DNA of 64,000 bases from Anaerolineales bacterium. GTDB lineage: Bacteria; Chloroflexota; Anaerolineae; Aggregatilineales; UBA2796. The DNA lies in the NCBI GenBank assembly GCA_015075625.1, contig JABTTZ010000005.1:60410-124409 (forward strand). The letters are read 5' to 3'. Below, piece after piece: positions 1 to 9,640 of the stretch (positions are counted from its first letter, which is position 1; each line of letters opens with the position of its first letter). The notes beneath the pieces were generated by a model. The model had not been told where the DNA came from. It made no database searches and worked only from the letters and a program-made list of their open reading frames with translations. Position numbers and translations under genes: made by a program.

Positions 1-2
1 CA

Positions 3-722
3 AAGACCGCCCCCAAGCAGTGGTCAGAGGTGCGAGCGGCGTTCCCCACCAGCACAATCCTCCCCATCCTCCCCAAACTAGACGCCCCAGAGGGCGACTT
101 GCTGATGACCCGTGCGGTGAAGGATCAGGTTGCCCCCGCCATTCGTCAGGATGGCGTGACGAACGCGGATCCGCTCTACCGTGCCACCGGCACACAAAAT
201 GCCGAAGGCGGTGTCACCTTTATGCGCTACAGCGACTATACAAAAACGGCGAACAAGGTCAACCTTGTTCAGATTGACGGGGGGAACGGCTGTGTCACGC
301 CGGAGGTGGCAACGCTTGGTGATGGCAGCTACCCGCTCACCTTCACCTATTACCTCGCCGTGAATACGAAGGCATTCAGCCGCCCCGAAGTCCGCGCCTT
401 CACGTGGTATCTACTCAGCGACGATGCCCTTACGGTGATTGGCAACAGCGGCGTGTTGGGGACGGATACAGCCGCATTTGCTGGCTCGCGGGAGAGCGTC
501 CTCGCCCTCTTTGAGGCGGCGGAGAAAGCGGCGATTCCCCCGGCGCCAACGGCAGAGGCAACCGCTGCGGCAACGGTAGAGGTGGTCGCTCCACCGACGC
601 CTGAACCCACCGCTGAAGCCACTGCTGAACCGACAACAGAGGCAGTCACCCCAACGGCTGCGGCAACCACCGAACCAACCCCAGAGCCAACCGCCGCACC
701 AACAGCGACGCCGGGGCAGTAA
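3..722 (+). CDS. PstS-like ABC substrate-binding protein, 5'-truncated
   Basis: C-terminal part of a periplasmic-type binding protein resembling the phosphate-binding (PstS) family. The frame is open to the left edge of the window, so the N-terminus and any signal peptide lie outside. The text FTYYLAVNTKAFSRPEVRAF followed by WYLLSDDALTVIGNSG matches the typical end of this family, where the ligand-binding lobe closes and a helix precedes the last strand. The last ~55 residues are a Pro/Thr/Ala/Glu-rich tail (PTPEPTAEATAEPTTEAVTP). Such tails are commonly cell-wall spacers near the N-terminus of lipoproteins, so a C-terminal position is less usual. Substrate is not proven; other oxyanions are possible. 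Confidence 0.7.
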   Translation, partial: KTAPKQWSEVRAAFPTSTILPILPKLDAPEGDLLMTRAVKDQVAPAIRQDGVTNADPLYRATGTQNAEGGVTFMRYSDYTKTANKVNLVQIDGGNGCVTPEVATLGDGSYPLTFTYYLAVNTKAFSRPEVRAFTWYLLSDDALTVIGNSGVLGTDTAAFAGSRESVLALFEAAEKAAIPPAPTAEATAAATVEVVAPPTPEPTAEATAEPTTEAVTPTAAATTEPTPEPTAAPTATPGQ

Positions 723-736
723 CCTGTTCTTTCGAG

Positions 737-757
737 GGGGCGCACATGCTGCGCCCC
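737..757. terminator. Hairpin between convergent genes
   Basis: Perfect 8-bp inverted repeat GGGGCGCA / TGCGCCCC with a 5-nt loop, 15 bases after the stop of the PstS-like gene and just before the end of the convergent TipAS gene. It lacks a strong T-tract, so a bidirectional terminator role is inferred from position and stem strength. Confidence 0.45.
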
Positions 758-780
758 TTCGCCTTTACCTCACCAACCAC

Positions 781-1254
781 TTATTTGTTGCTGGCGGCGT
801 CCGCCTCGTCGTCCTCAGAGAGCAAGCGAATGATCGCGGCGTGTTCCAATGCATCGACGTAATGGGTAATCCCCTCACCGAGATAGGCGGGTAGTTCTGC
901 ATGGAGCTTTTGGAAATTGGCAATGAAGTCCGGCTCTGTCTGGTAAAGCTCCCCTAACCCGCGCAAAATCTCCAATGTTGGTTCATAGAAGTGAGTCAAG
1001 TGCTTGTGCCAGCGCTCAAAAATCGCCTGTACTTCGGCGCTCTGGACGGATGTCCCCGCTTCAAGGGCGTCCACCAGATCGCTGTAGACAGCGCTGCCCT
1101 CTGCACCAATTGCTTGCTTCTGCGCCTCGCTGTAGCTTTTCCAGCGTTTCGTTGATTCCCTGACCACCTCTGGATCATATTGCAACCGCGCCATGCGCTC
1201 ATAGTGCTGCTGCTTTTCCTCGCTGATCGGCGGGAAGGATCGTTTTTTGCTCAT
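781..1254 (-). CDS. Stand-alone TipAS-domain protein
   Basis: 157-residue all-helical protein resembling the TipAS antibiotic-recognition domain, which in Streptomyces TipA follows a MerR-type DNA-binding domain and binds thiopeptides. The spacing of helices around WKSYSEAQ, AIFERWHKHLTHFYEPT and LGELYQTEPDFIANFQK fits the family: a Tyr/Trp-containing first helix, then an H..L..FY helix, then the YxxDxxF segment. There is no DNA-binding domain, as in the short TipAS-only forms. Those could act as drug or ligand binders, but no ligand can be inferred here. It is monocistronic and convergent with the PstS-like gene. Start ATG at 1254, followed by a basic MSKKRSFPP. Confidence 0.65.
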   Translation of the reverse strand: MSKKRSFPPISEEKQQHYERMARLQYDPEVVRESTKRWKSYSEAQKQAIGAEGSAVYSDLVDALEAGTSVQSAEVQAIFERWHKHLTHFYEPTLEILRGLGELYQTEPDFIANFQKLHAELPAYLGEGITHYVDALEHAAIIRLLSEDDEADAASNK

Positions 1255-1421
1255 GGGCGGGTAAGCCTCCGAGGGTAAGAATTTTCCTAAACCCTATTAT
1301 AAGCCCTCTTATAAGCCCTGAAACAAGGGGCAATTTCGGTTATCAGGAGACAAAGCCGAAACGAACAAAAAGGATAGAGTACAATCACCCCTATGAACGC
1401 ATTCAGTGGAGTCCGCACACT

Positions 1422-2600
1422 GTGACGAACACCCTCATGATCAGCCTTGATACAACAATTTTCACGGGGAAGATTGGGAACACCCGCGCCCGACATGAGG
1501 GCTACGCACAGTTGGCAAACGGTCACCTTTCGATGGTTGTCCTCAATCGGGCGGCAGGCTACACCCCTCTCGAAACGCCGCGCCTTTCCGTCCACCCCAC
1601 CGAATCACGCGGGCTGCCGCTCCTGCGTTATTGGCGTGACGGCGTGCGGACGGGCTTGGTGCTCCAAGCGGCGCATCCGGCGGCGGTGATCAGCAGCCAA
1701 GATCCCTTTCTAAGCGCTCTGATCGCCCTGCGGCTGAAACACCGCACGGGGAAACCTCTCATCATCCAAGATCATTCCGCTATCTTCAGCAGCCCCTATT
1801 TTGTCCGCGAACACCCCCGCAACTATCTTGCCCGCACACTGGGCGTCCTGATGATCCGCCAAGCGGACGCCGTGCGCGTCGTCAGCCGCCGCGAACGCCT
1901 CGCCTGCATCCGCTACGGGATTCGCCCTAGCGCTATTTGTGTCATCCCCGTAGCGACAGAAACCGCCGCCTTTGCCGCCGATCCCGATCCCGATGCAGTG
2001 GCGGCATGGCGGGTACGGTTAGGCATCACGGAGAAGAATCCAACTATCCTCTGGGTAGGGCGTCCCGTCGCCTTCAAAAATCTCAGTCTTCTTCTCACCG
2101 CCTTTCAGCGGATTGTGACTGAACTTCCTGAAGCACGCCTCATCCTTGCTGGCGATATGAACGGGACGAATTACATCGGGCAGGCGGCGGCACGCGGGTT
2201 GGGCGATGCGGTGAAATTCCCCGGCACTGTTCCCTATGGCGACCTTCCCGCCCTCTTTCACGCGGCGGATGTCTATGCCCTCTCCAGCAACTACGAAGGC
2301 TTCGGGCGTGTTTTGGTGGAAGCAGGTGCGGCGGGGCTACCCGTCGTAGCGACGGACACAGCGGGCGCAGCAGATGTAGTTGCCGATGGGCTGACGGGTG
2401 CTATTGTCCCTATTGGCAACGCTGAAAAACTTGCCGAGGCGCTACTCTTGCTGCTGCGTCACCCCGTCCGCCGCAAGCAGTTTGCCACCCGCGCCCGTCA
2501 GCATGTGCAGGCAAATTTTGAGGAGGGAACGCTCACCCGGAAATGGGTGGAGATGTGGCATCGTCTTAGTCGGGGGCTGCCGCCATGCGCACTCTCTTAA
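1422..2600 (+). CDS. Glycosyltransferase family 4 (group 1), first of three
   Basis: 392-residue GT-B glycosyltransferase, predicted to transfer a sugar from a nucleotide sugar to a surface glycan or lipid. The C-terminal Rossmann half carries ILWVGRPVAFKN (start of the donor-binding domain) and the family's E-x7-E motif in YEGFGRVLVEAGAAGLPVV. The start is GTG at 1422; the first residues are MTNTLMISLDT. It overlaps the next glycosyltransferase by 16 nt, so the three GT4 genes are probably translated together. No acceptor or sugar can be assigned from sequence. Confidence 0.8.
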   Translation: MTNTLMISLDTTIFTGKIGNTRARHEGYAQLANGHLSMVVLNRAAGYTPLETPRLSVHPTESRGLPLLRYWRDGVRTGLVLQAAHPAAVISSQDPFLSALIALRLKHRTGKPLIIQDHSAIFSSPYFVREHPRNYLARTLGVLMIRQADAVRVVSRRERLACIRYGIRPSAICVIPVATETAAFAADPDPDAVAAWRVRLGITEKNPTILWVGRPVAFKNLSLLLTAFQRIVTELPEARLILAGDMNGTNYIGQAAARGLGDAVKFPGTVPYGDLPALFHAADVYALSSNYEGFGRVLVEAGAAGLPVVATDTAGAADVVADGLTGAIVPIGNAEKLAEALLLLLRHPVRRKQFATRARQHVQANFEEGTLTRKWVEMWHRLSRGLPPCALS

Positions 2601-3661
2601 TCACCCAAACGCTTGACCCCGCCGATCCCCTTTTGGGGTTTACGGTGGGATGGGTGCGGGCGTTGGCGGCGCGGGTGGATCGCTTGGATGTGCTGACCCT
2701 TGCCGCCCCGCCCTCGGGACTCTTGCTCCCCCCCAATGTTCGATCCTTTTCGATGGGGAAAGAAAGCGGCAAGGGGCGGCTGGCAATGCTGCGCGAATTC
2801 GTCGCAGTGGTGCGCCGTCTTGCCCCACACACAGACGTGATCTTTAGCCACATGGTGCCGCGCTACGCCTGGTTAGCGGCGCTTATTGCCCCCCAAACGC
2901 CCGGCATCTTGTGGTATACCCACGAAAAACAGACAGTGGAACTGCGCCTTGCCCTGCGGCTTGTCCATCAGGTAGTGACCGCCGTCCCCGAAAGTTTCCC
3001 GCTGCGTGGGCGAAAGGTCAGGGCGATAGGGCATGGCATTGATCCGACCTTTTTTACGCCCACCGCTCAGCCACCGCAAACTGATCTACCGCTGATTCTT
3101 CAGGTGGGACGGCTCTCCCCGATCAAGGGTCAGCACACGGTGATTAAGGCGCTGCAACAGCCTATATTGGAAGGGCTGGCGTGGCAGATGGTGTTCATTG
3201 GCGGGACGCCGAATGCCGACAGCCAGGCTTATGCAGCGGCGCTGAAGGATCGGGCAGCGCAAGCGGGGCTTTCCGAGCGAATTACCTTTACCGGAGCGCT
3301 CCCGCCAGAAGCCGTGCGCGATTACTATCAACGGGCATGGGTTGCCCTGAACGTCAGCCCACCGGGACTGTTTGATAAAGCCGCGCTGGAAGGGCTGCTC
3401 ATGGGTGTTCCAACGCTTGTGACGAATCCTGCCTTTGCCACCCTTTATGGCGATGATGAGACTGCCAAAGGGTGGATTCTGCCTGAGAAAGCAGCCGATC
3501 AGAGCGCCGCTTTTGCCTTGCGGTTGCGGGACGCCTTGCGGCTGCCTCTTGAACAGCGCCACCCAATTAGTGAGAGGATTCGCGCCAATACCTTAGAACA
3601 GCACAGCCTCCCCCGCCTGATGGATCGGCTGATCGGCGTTTTTCAAGAGGTTGTTCGATGA
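2585..3661 (+). CDS. Glycosyltransferase family 4 (group 1), second of three
   Basis: 358-residue GT-B enzyme. The donor-binding half starts at LILQVGRLSPIKGQHTVIKA, and the catalytic-domain Glu motif appears as SPPGLFDKAALEGLLMGVP, a variant in which EGFG is replaced by LFDK. The N-terminal half reads MRTLLITQTLDPADPLLGF, the usual opening strand and loop. It starts inside the end of the previous gene and overlaps the next gene by ATGA, which indicates translational coupling. Likely part of an envelope polysaccharide or glycolipid pathway; the exact role is unknown. Confidence 0.78.
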   Translation: MRTLLITQTLDPADPLLGFTVGWVRALAARVDRLDVLTLAAPPSGLLLPPNVRSFSMGKESGKGRLAMLREFVAVVRRLAPHTDVIFSHMVPRYAWLAALIAPQTPGILWYTHEKQTVELRLALRLVHQVVTAVPESFPLRGRKVRAIGHGIDPTFFTPTAQPPQTDLPLILQVGRLSPIKGQHTVIKALQQPILEGLAWQMVFIGGTPNADSQAYAAALKDRAAQAGLSERITFTGALPPEAVRDYYQRAWVALNVSPPGLFDKAALEGLLMGVPTLVTNPAFATLYGDDETAKGWILPEKAADQSAAFALRLRDALRLPLEQRHPISERIRANTLEQHSLPRLMDRLIGVFQEVVR

Positions 3662-4839
3662 AGATTTTCTATCTTGCCAACATACGCCTTCCCACCGAAA
3701 AGGCGCACGGCTTACAGATTATGCAAAACTGCGAGGCGTTTCAGGAGGTCGGCGCGGGGGTAACGCTCTACGTGGCGTGGCGGGTGAACACCCCCGAACT
3801 CGCCGCAGTGAGAGATGTCTACGCCCATTATGGTGTGCGCCCATCCTTCGGCGTGCGGCGTATCGCCAGCCTTGACCTCTTTCCCTTCTTAGAACGGCTC
3901 TCGCCGCGTTTGGCGGGGGTGGCGTTCGGGATTCAGGTCGTTACCTATACGATTGCCCTCTTTCTGACGATGCTTTTCCGCCGCGCAGAGGTCTACTACA
4001 GTCGGGATATGCTTACCTTGCTCAGTCTCAGCCTGATCAAGCCCCGCGCCCGCCTCGTCTATGAGGCACACCAGCGCAGCAAAGGACGAATCGGACGGCG
4101 CATTCAAGGTTGGTGCGTGCGCCGTGTGGGGTTGACGGCGGCAGTCACCGGACGCCTTGCCAATGATCTGCGAGCGATGGGGGCAAAGAAGGTTATCACT
4201 GCCCCCGATGGTTACCGGATGGAGCGTTTTGCCGATCTTCCGGCGCAGCCGGCAGCACGGGCGCAGTTGGGAATAGCCCGCGATCTGTTTCTGGTGGGCT
4301 ATGTGGGGCGGCTGCATACGATGCACATGGGCAAAGGAGTGGACGATCTGATTGATGCCGCCGCTGCCTGTGAGCGTCCCATCGGGCTATGTCTTGTCGG
4401 CGGACCAGACGATATGGCAGCCGCGCTTCAAAGGCGGTGGGTGGCGGCGGGACTGCCCCCAGAGCGCTTCCTTGCCGCTGGTCACGTCGCAGCCGAGCGT
4501 GTTCCGCTTTACATCGCGGCTTTCGATGCCTGTGCCATGCCCTTTCCGTTTACCGAACATTTTGCCTATTACGCCTCCCCCCTGAAGCTCTTTGAGTATA
4601 TGGCGGCGGGCAAACCGATTGTTGCTAGCGATCTCCCCTCAACGGGGGAGATTGTCCGCCATGATGAAGGGGCGCTGCTCTATCCACCGGCAGACGTAAC
4701 GGCATTGGCGGCTGCTCTACGCCGCCTTCATGATGATCCAGTTCTGCGGACGCGCCTCGGCAAAAAGGTGGGCGTGGATGCCGCACAGTACACATGGGCG
4801 GCGCGGGCGCGGATGATCTTGGCGGCAATCACAGGGTGA
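3658..4839 (+). CDS. Glycosyltransferase family 4 (group 1), third of three
   Basis: 393-residue GT-B glycosyltransferase. It opens with MKIFYLANIRLPTEKAHGLQ, a typical first beta-strand and acceptor loop. The C-terminal half has LFLVGYVGRLHTMHMGKGVD and the EYMAAGKPIVASDLPSTGEI donor-site segment with its conserved Glu. The start codon overlaps the previous stop (ATGA). A hydrophobic segment near residues 80-105 (VAFGIQVVTYTIALFLTMLF) suggests peripheral membrane association, as expected for enzymes acting on lipid-linked substrates. Confidence 0.78.
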   Translation: MKIFYLANIRLPTEKAHGLQIMQNCEAFQEVGAGVTLYVAWRVNTPELAAVRDVYAHYGVRPSFGVRRIASLDLFPFLERLSPRLAGVAFGIQVVTYTIALFLTMLFRRAEVYYSRDMLTLLSLSLIKPRARLVYEAHQRSKGRIGRRIQGWCVRRVGLTAAVTGRLANDLRAMGAKKVITAPDGYRMERFADLPAQPAARAQLGIARDLFLVGYVGRLHTMHMGKGVDDLIDAAAACERPIGLCLVGGPDDMAAALQRRWVAAGLPPERFLAAGHVAAERVPLYIAAFDACAMPFPFTEHFAYYASPLKLFEYMAAGKPIVASDLPSTGEIVRHDEGALLYPPADVTALAAALRRLHDDPVLRTRLGKKVGVDAAQYTWAARARMILAAITG

Positions 4840-4953
4840 TTCGGTGGGGCATAGCGGTCTGTGTCAGACTATTGTCCAGAACTATTGTCCCTTCCCGTGT
4901 TTCGCTGTATCCTTGTTGCCTGAATAATCCTCTGACTAAGTAAGGCATTTCCT

Positions 4954-7140
4954 GTGCAAAACCGTTGGCTTGCCTTTGCCGCGATCCTTTTCGGGTGTGT
5001 GCTGGTGCTGCTGACCCAACCCCCCCAGACAGCATTTCTCTTTATGGCGGGGATTGTCCTCGTCTCGCTTGCCCTTTCTGTCGCGCTCAGTGTCTCTGAG
5101 GGACGAAGTGGATCAGCCGTCCGCGCTCAGGGGGAATCCCTTTCTTTAGGGACGCAGATCAGCACCTTTTTTGAACGGATGAATCGTCTGATTACCCAAG
5201 TGCATTGGCAGCAAGGGATTGCCCTCGTAGCCAGCCTTGCCCTCATGTATATCGGGCAGTTTCAGATTTACCAAGACCCCAACGATAGACCGATTAGCGG
5301 GGGGTGGGCGTTCATCCTCGTTGGCTTGGCGATGTTTTATGCCACCTTGAAACGCCAGTACCCTCCTATTGACGGGGCAGTGACCGTCCAGCCCGCCGCC
5401 GATGATGCCCACCGTCTGAAAATTCGGTGGGTATGGCTGGTGATCGCTTTCGGGCTGCTGGCATGGGTGTCCTACCGATCCATCCTAAAACCCCAAGAGG
5501 CATACCTGTGGGAACATCTTATTTTGTGGATTTTGGCAATGGTGGCACTGGTCATGGCGTTTGCCCCGGCAGAGGGCGAAGCACGCCGTCCCAACACCCA
5601 TCCGATGCGTTGGTATGAATATGGCATTGTGATCGCCTTGTTCGTCGCTGGCATGGTGATTCGGGGGACAAACCTCGGCGGTAACCCAGATGTCCTTGAT
5701 CAGGACGAGGCGATTTTTGCCCGTGAGGGGGCGTCCTTTGTCCTCGAAAAATTTCTGATCACGCCCTTTGAACCCGGCTTTCACAGCCACCCCCGTATGT
5801 ATCAGGCGATGATTGGCGTTTCTAATGCCCTTTTGGGCTTTACCCTTGAAGCGGCGCGGATGCCCTCTGCCATTATGGGGGCGTTAGGGGTGGCTGCCCT
5901 CTTTTTGTTGGGTCGGGAACTCTTTGGCTGGCGGATTTCCCTCGCCGCGACGTTGTTCATGCTGCCCTGGTTTTTCCATGTTCAGTTGGCACGGCTCTCG
6001 ATGAACCAGCCGGGCGATCCGCTCTTTGCCACGCTTTCCTTTTACTTTTTGCTACGGGGGCTGCGCCGTGCCGCGCCTACCGATTATGTCCTGTCTGGGT
6101 GTATGCTTGCCTGTGCGCAGTTGTTTTACCTCGGTGGGCGGTTGGTGATTCCGGTGATGATCGCTTACCTCATCTTCCTCTATATTGCTGAACGCCCCTT
6201 AATCCGGCGGCAGTGGCGTTATCTGATGATTATCCCTATCAGCGCCTTTTTGATCGCCCTTCCGCAAAACCATTACCTGTTTTACTTCCATGAACCGATC
6301 AGCACCCGCGCCGAACCGAACATCTTGCTTGGCGGGCAGTTGCAGCGCATTGCCGATAATGGCGAAAGTGTTACCGATTACCTTGTCACTCAGTTTCGCC
6401 ATTCGTTCTTAGCGCTTTTTCAAATCCCCGACCAAAGCGGCTGGATTGGGCGTGGCTCAAACATGCTCGGTGTGTGGGGCGCCCCGCTGCTGTTGATCGG
6501 CGTGCTGCTCTCGCTGATTGTCATTTGGCGGCGCCCGCGTTGGTCGCTCCCTTTAGGATGGACATTCTCGGTGATCTTGGTCGGCTCTACGCTCTCTATC
6601 AGCCCGCCGCAATACCAACGCTATTATCCAGCAGTTTCGGCAATGTCCCTACTGGTGATTATGGGTGCGATGGCGGCTGCCTATGGTTTGGCGAAGATTG
6701 TGGGTCGTCCGGGCGCGTACAAAAACATCGTCTTGGGCATTGGTGTCCTGCTCTTTTTGGGCAATGCATGGTTCTACTACGGTGTCTATATCCCCGAATC
6801 CCCCTTTTTGCGCAACCGACCCAATTGGGCAACGAACGCCACCGCCCGCGAGATGGTTGCCGCCGCCACCTCCGGGCGACAGATTATCTTGATCAACCAG
6901 TTTGCAACGGGTGTTGAAAGCACTCTTGTTGTCCAGTATTTCATGATGGGGCGTTCGTACAACATCCTTGACGATGGCTTGTTCAACTTCAACGCCGCAC
7001 AGCCCTTCACCGTCATTGCCGCCCCCGAACGCAAGGAAGACCTTGATAAATTCGTGGAGCGTTATCCGGGCGGGCGCGTTCGGCAGGTCTATCTTGGGCA
7101 AGATGGCTCGCTTGGCTTGTATGTCTATGAGCGCGGCTAA
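4954..7140 (+). CDS. GT39/ArnT-like polytopic membrane glycosyltransferase
   Basis: 728-residue integral membrane protein with many hydrophobic segments (first at residues 5-40). The acidic motif LDQDEAIFAREG follows an early transmembrane helix, as in the GT-C fold, where such Asp/Glu residues lie in the first extracytoplasmic loop. ARMPSAIMGALGVAALFLLG is the typical helix of the ArnT/PMT family, which uses polyprenyl-phosphate sugars. The start is GTG at 4954. It follows the three GT4 genes by 114 bp and probably works at the same membrane step. About 200 N-terminal residues precede the acidic motif, more than in the minimal family. Donor and acceptor are unknown. Confidence 0.7.
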   Translation: MQNRWLAFAAILFGCVLVLLTQPPQTAFLFMAGIVLVSLALSVALSVSEGRSGSAVRAQGESLSLGTQISTFFERMNRLITQVHWQQGIALVASLALMYIGQFQIYQDPNDRPISGGWAFILVGLAMFYATLKRQYPPIDGAVTVQPAADDAHRLKIRWVWLVIAFGLLAWVSYRSILKPQEAYLWEHLILWILAMVALVMAFAPAEGEARRPNTHPMRWYEYGIVIALFVAGMVIRGTNLGGNPDVLDQDEAIFAREGASFVLEKFLITPFEPGFHSHPRMYQAMIGVSNALLGFTLEAARMPSAIMGALGVAALFLLGRELFGWRISLAATLFMLPWFFHVQLARLSMNQPGDPLFATLSFYFLLRGLRRAAPTDYVLSGCMLACAQLFYLGGRLVIPVMIAYLIFLYIAERPLIRRQWRYLMIIPISAFLIALPQNHYLFYFHEPISTRAEPNILLGGQLQRIADNGESVTDYLVTQFRHSFLALFQIPDQSGWIGRGSNMLGVWGAPLLLIGVLLSLIVIWRRPRWSLPLGWTFSVILVGSTLSISPPQYQRYYPAVSAMSLLVIMGAMAAAYGLAKIVGRPGAYKNIVLGIGVLLFLGNAWFYYGVYIPESPFLRNRPNWATNATAREMVAAATSGRQIILINQFATGVESTLVVQYFMMGRSYNILDDGLFNFNAAQPFTVIAAPERKEDLDKFVERYPGGRVRQVYLGQDGSLGLYVYERG

Positions 7141-7201
7141 GGCTAGGCTGTGTTGACGTTTTTGGTTCTTTTAGAAATTTTCTTGACGAACTACGAGGTC
7201 T

Positions 7202-7846
7202 ATGACCATGAAACCCCAACCCCTCCCCCCTGAAACCTACCTGCCGCACGCGGTGGAGGTTGCCCGCGCCCTGTTGGGGCAGGTTCTCGTCCGCCAACTG
7301 CCTGATGGCACACGCCTTGCCGGGCGAATTGTTGAGACAGAGGCATACACCGGACACGATGATCTCGCCTCGCACGGACGGGTCAAGAAAACACCGCGCA
7401 ACCTCCCTATGTGGGAAGCGCCGGGACGGGCATATGTTTACCTGTGCCGAGGGACGATGTGGCTGATCAATATCGTGGTTGAACCTGCCGAACAGCCCGC
7501 CGCTGTTTTGATCCGCGCCCTTGAGCCAACCGAGGGGTTAGATCAGATTGCAGAGCGACGCACCGGACGCACTGCAAAGGAATGGACAAGCGGACCCGCC
7601 CGCCTGACCCAAGCCCTCGCCATTACTGATGCGCACAACCGCGCCGATGTAACGACTACCGAGGCGGGTTTATGGCTGGAGGCAGGGACGCCCATCCCCA
7701 ATGCAGAGGTTGTTACTGGCGCACGGATCGGGCTTGGTAAGCGCGTCAGCGAACCCTGGTTTTCGATTCCTTGGCGCTTCTGCGTGAAGGGAAACCCGTA
7801 TGTCTCAAAACCCTTGCCACCATCGGAGAGGAAAACAAAACCATGA
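7202..7846 (+). CDS. mpg: Alkyladenine (3-methyladenine) DNA glycosylase, AAG/Mpg family
   Basis: 214-residue monofunctional DNA glycosylase that excises alkylated purines in base-excision repair. The signature [16 protein letters not shown] carries the catalytic Glu, followed by the [18 protein letters not shown] strand pair that forms the DNA-binding surface. Length agrees with bacterial members (about 190-220). The stop overlaps the start of fabI (ATGA), so repair and lipid genes share a transcript, probably by chance of packing. Confidence 0.9.
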   Translation: MTMKPQPLPPETYLPHAVEVARALLGQVLVRQLPDGTRLAGRIVETEAYTGHDDLASHGRVKKTPRNLPMWEAPGRAYVYLCRGTMWLINIVVEPAEQPAAVLIRALEPTEGLDQIAERRTGRTAKEWTSGPARLTQALAITDAHNRADVTTTEAGLWLEAGTPIPNAEVVTGARIGLGKRVSEPWFSIPWRFCVKGNPYVSKPLPPSERKTKP

Positions 7847-8670
7847 GTCATCTTTCTGGAAAAAACGCCCTTGTCTTTGGCGTAGCGAATAAAAATTCGA
7901 TTGCCTGGGGAATCACCCAAGCCCTTCACGAAGCAGGGGCAAATCTCGGCTTAAGCTACGCCGGCGAAGTTTTGAAAAAGCGCGTGGCGCCTCTTGCCGA
8001 AAGCCTTGCCATTCCCTTTGTGGAAGAATGTAACGTCCTTGACGATGCCGCCCTTGACGCTGTGTTTACCAAAGCTGCTGATCATTTCGGTGGGCGGATC
8101 GATATTCTTGTTCACGCTGTCGCCTTTGCCGAACGGCAAGACCTTGAGGGGCAGTTTATGCAGACCAGCCGCACCGGATTCAACACAGCGATGAGCGTCA
8201 GCGTCTACAGCCTTGTCGCTTTAGCGCAGCGCGTGCGTGCGCTCATGCCTGATGGGGGGACGATCCTAACGCTCAGCTATTATGGGTCGGAAAAGGTCAT
8301 GCCCCATTACAACGTGATGGGCGTGGCAAAAGCGGCGCTAGAAGCAAGCGTGCGCTACCTTGCCTATGAGCTTGGTGAGCAGCACATCCGCGTGAATGCG
8401 ATCTCGCCCGGACCGATCAAAACACTCTCGGCAGCGGGTATTCCCGGTTTCCGCGATATGCTCCGCTTCAGCGAGATGGCGTCTCCCTTGCGGGGATCAG
8501 CGACGATTGAAGATGTCGGGGCAATGGCATCGTGGCTGTGTTCCGATGCGGGGAAAATGATCACCGGACAAACCCTCTACATCGACGGCGGTTACAGCAT
8601 TATGGGAATCCCGCTAGGGGCGTTGGCGCAAATTGAAGGGGAGAACAAGGGCGACTCAACAAACGAGTAG
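7843..8670 (+). CDS. fabI: Enoyl-[acyl-carrier-protein] reductase FabI
   Basis: 275-residue SDR-fold enzyme that reduces enoyl-ACP with NAD(P)H in fatty-acid elongation. [18 protein letters not shown] is the FabI-type cofactor motif. The catalytic Tyr-x6-Lys is HYNVMGVAK in [20 protein letters not shown], and the substrate-loop region [17 protein letters not shown] is typical. I chose ATG at 7843 because it is preceded by a good GGAGAGG ribosome site and opens [13 protein letters not shown]; a longer reading from 7771 has no support. It overlaps mpg by 4 nt. Possible triclosan target by family. Confidence 0.93.
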   Translation: MSHLSGKNALVFGVANKNSIAWGITQALHEAGANLGLSYAGEVLKKRVAPLAESLAIPFVEECNVLDDAALDAVFTKAADHFGGRIDILVHAVAFAERQDLEGQFMQTSRTGFNTAMSVSVYSLVALAQRVRALMPDGGTILTLSYYGSEKVMPHYNVMGVAKAALEASVRYLAYELGEQHIRVNAISPGPIKTLSAAGIPGFRDMLRFSEMASPLRGSATIEDVGAMASWLCSDAGKMITGQTLYIDGGYSIMGIPLGALAQIEGENKGDSTNE

Positions 8671-8694
8671 GGCGCGGTGGAAAGGTGGGCGCCC
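8670..8694. terminator. Weak hairpin between fabI and the convergent gene
   Basis: Inverted repeat GGGCGC / GCGCCC with a 13-nt loop beginning at the fabI stop codon. There is no T-tract. It sits in the 36-bp gap before the end of the convergent gene, so a terminator role is only a positional inference. Confidence 0.3.
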
Positions 8695-8706
8695 CTCGCC
8701 TTGTCC

Positions 8707-9201
8707 CTACATACCCTCTACATAGCGCCCAATCAACTCTGGGAGCGTTTCCCCCGCACCATTGACGATCCCAACAATCTCCGTCAGGGGGACCGCCGCT
8801 TCTGGGGAATCATAGGCAAAGGTACGCACGGGCGCACCAAAATCAAGCGCCCGTAGAAACGTTTGCCCGCCTGCACCAGTGACATCAATGCCAATTAGAT
8901 CGGCGCGGGGGTAAAGCTGGAAATTTTGAAAGAGGAAGTCCCACGCCTCTCGTCCCGTTAGCCCCACGCCCCGCTCACTGACGAACAACCCGGGCACAAG
9001 GGGCGGCAAGGCAGGGGAATTATAGGTGAGGGCAAACCGCACGGTGATCACCCCCTCAAAGAGAACGGCATGATCGGCATAGTCGGGCGGAATCTCACCC
9101 AAGACGACGATCCCTTTCCCGTCGCCATGGGGCAGGGCAAGGACGCACCCCAGAAGTACCTCGCTGATGTAGGTGGGTTCGGGGAGGGGACGACGCGGCA
9201 T
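8707..9201 (-). CDS. Hypothetical protein, 164 aa
   Basis: I do not recognise this family. It has no signal peptide or membrane segment. It appears alternately beta and alpha, with GKGIVVLGEIPPDYADHAVL and GREAWDFLFQNFQLYPRADL as recognisable strands and helices. The coding call rests on a full-length open frame in the only gene-sized gap here, with amino-acid use like its neighbours. It is convergent with fabI and followed upstream by a 440-bp gene-free repeat region. Confidence 0.55.
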   Translation of the reverse strand: MPRRPLPEPTYISEVLLGCVLALPHGDGKGIVVLGEIPPDYADHAVLFEGVITVRFALTYNSPALPPLVPGLFVSERGVGLTGREAWDFLFQNFQLYPRADLIGIDVTGAGGQTFLRALDFGAPVRTFAYDSPEAAVPLTEIVGIVNGAGETLPELIGRYVEGM

Positions 9202-9640
9202 CTCGTTAACTACTCCTTTGGGGAATTAGGCGTTCCAATTGAGTTCTCATGATGCAGTACAAGCAAACCGCTTCTTCAGCCTGCGAAAGAGACGGCTTGC
9301 ATCCTCTTTTCAACGTGTTCGTTCCAGTAGTCCGTCAGGAAGGTATCCATAGAAAGAGATAGCCCTCATCTCCCTAACCCCCTTCTCCCTCTGGGAGAAG
9401 GGGGAATCACGTCTTTGAGGGGGCTTCTCCCTCACCCCCTCGCCCACAAAACTTCTCCCCTTTTTCCGCGTGCGGGGAAAGGGGGAGCGATTACCTCTCT
9501 CTGTTTACGGGGTGGAGGTTAGGGTTTCCAAGCCCCGAAGGGGTGGCTACTCCTAGCCCGCTGCTTTAGCGGCGGGCGCTCACGGGCGGCGATGGGTGCA
9601 AGGCATTGCGCCCCTACGGGAATTACACTGTCAACAGTAC
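9202..9640. repeat. Gene-free region with several GC-rich hairpin repeats
   Basis: No gene seen. It holds a perfect 12-bp inverted repeat at 9378-9404 (CCCCCTTCTCCC, 3-nt loop). A second imperfect hairpin lies near 9453-9490, related to one at 50956-50985. An element at 9529-9547 recurs inverted at 50905-50923 with 18 of 19 bases matching. These belong to the dispersed family listed elsewhere in this annotation. The last part (9580-9620) is GC-rich with short palindromes and no open frame of note. Confidence 0.6.

Noticed and set aside
1287..1595. 102-codon minus-strand frame over the glycosyltransferase start
   Set aside because: It overlaps the well-supported GT4 gene and its upstream region, with no motif or hydrophobic signal.
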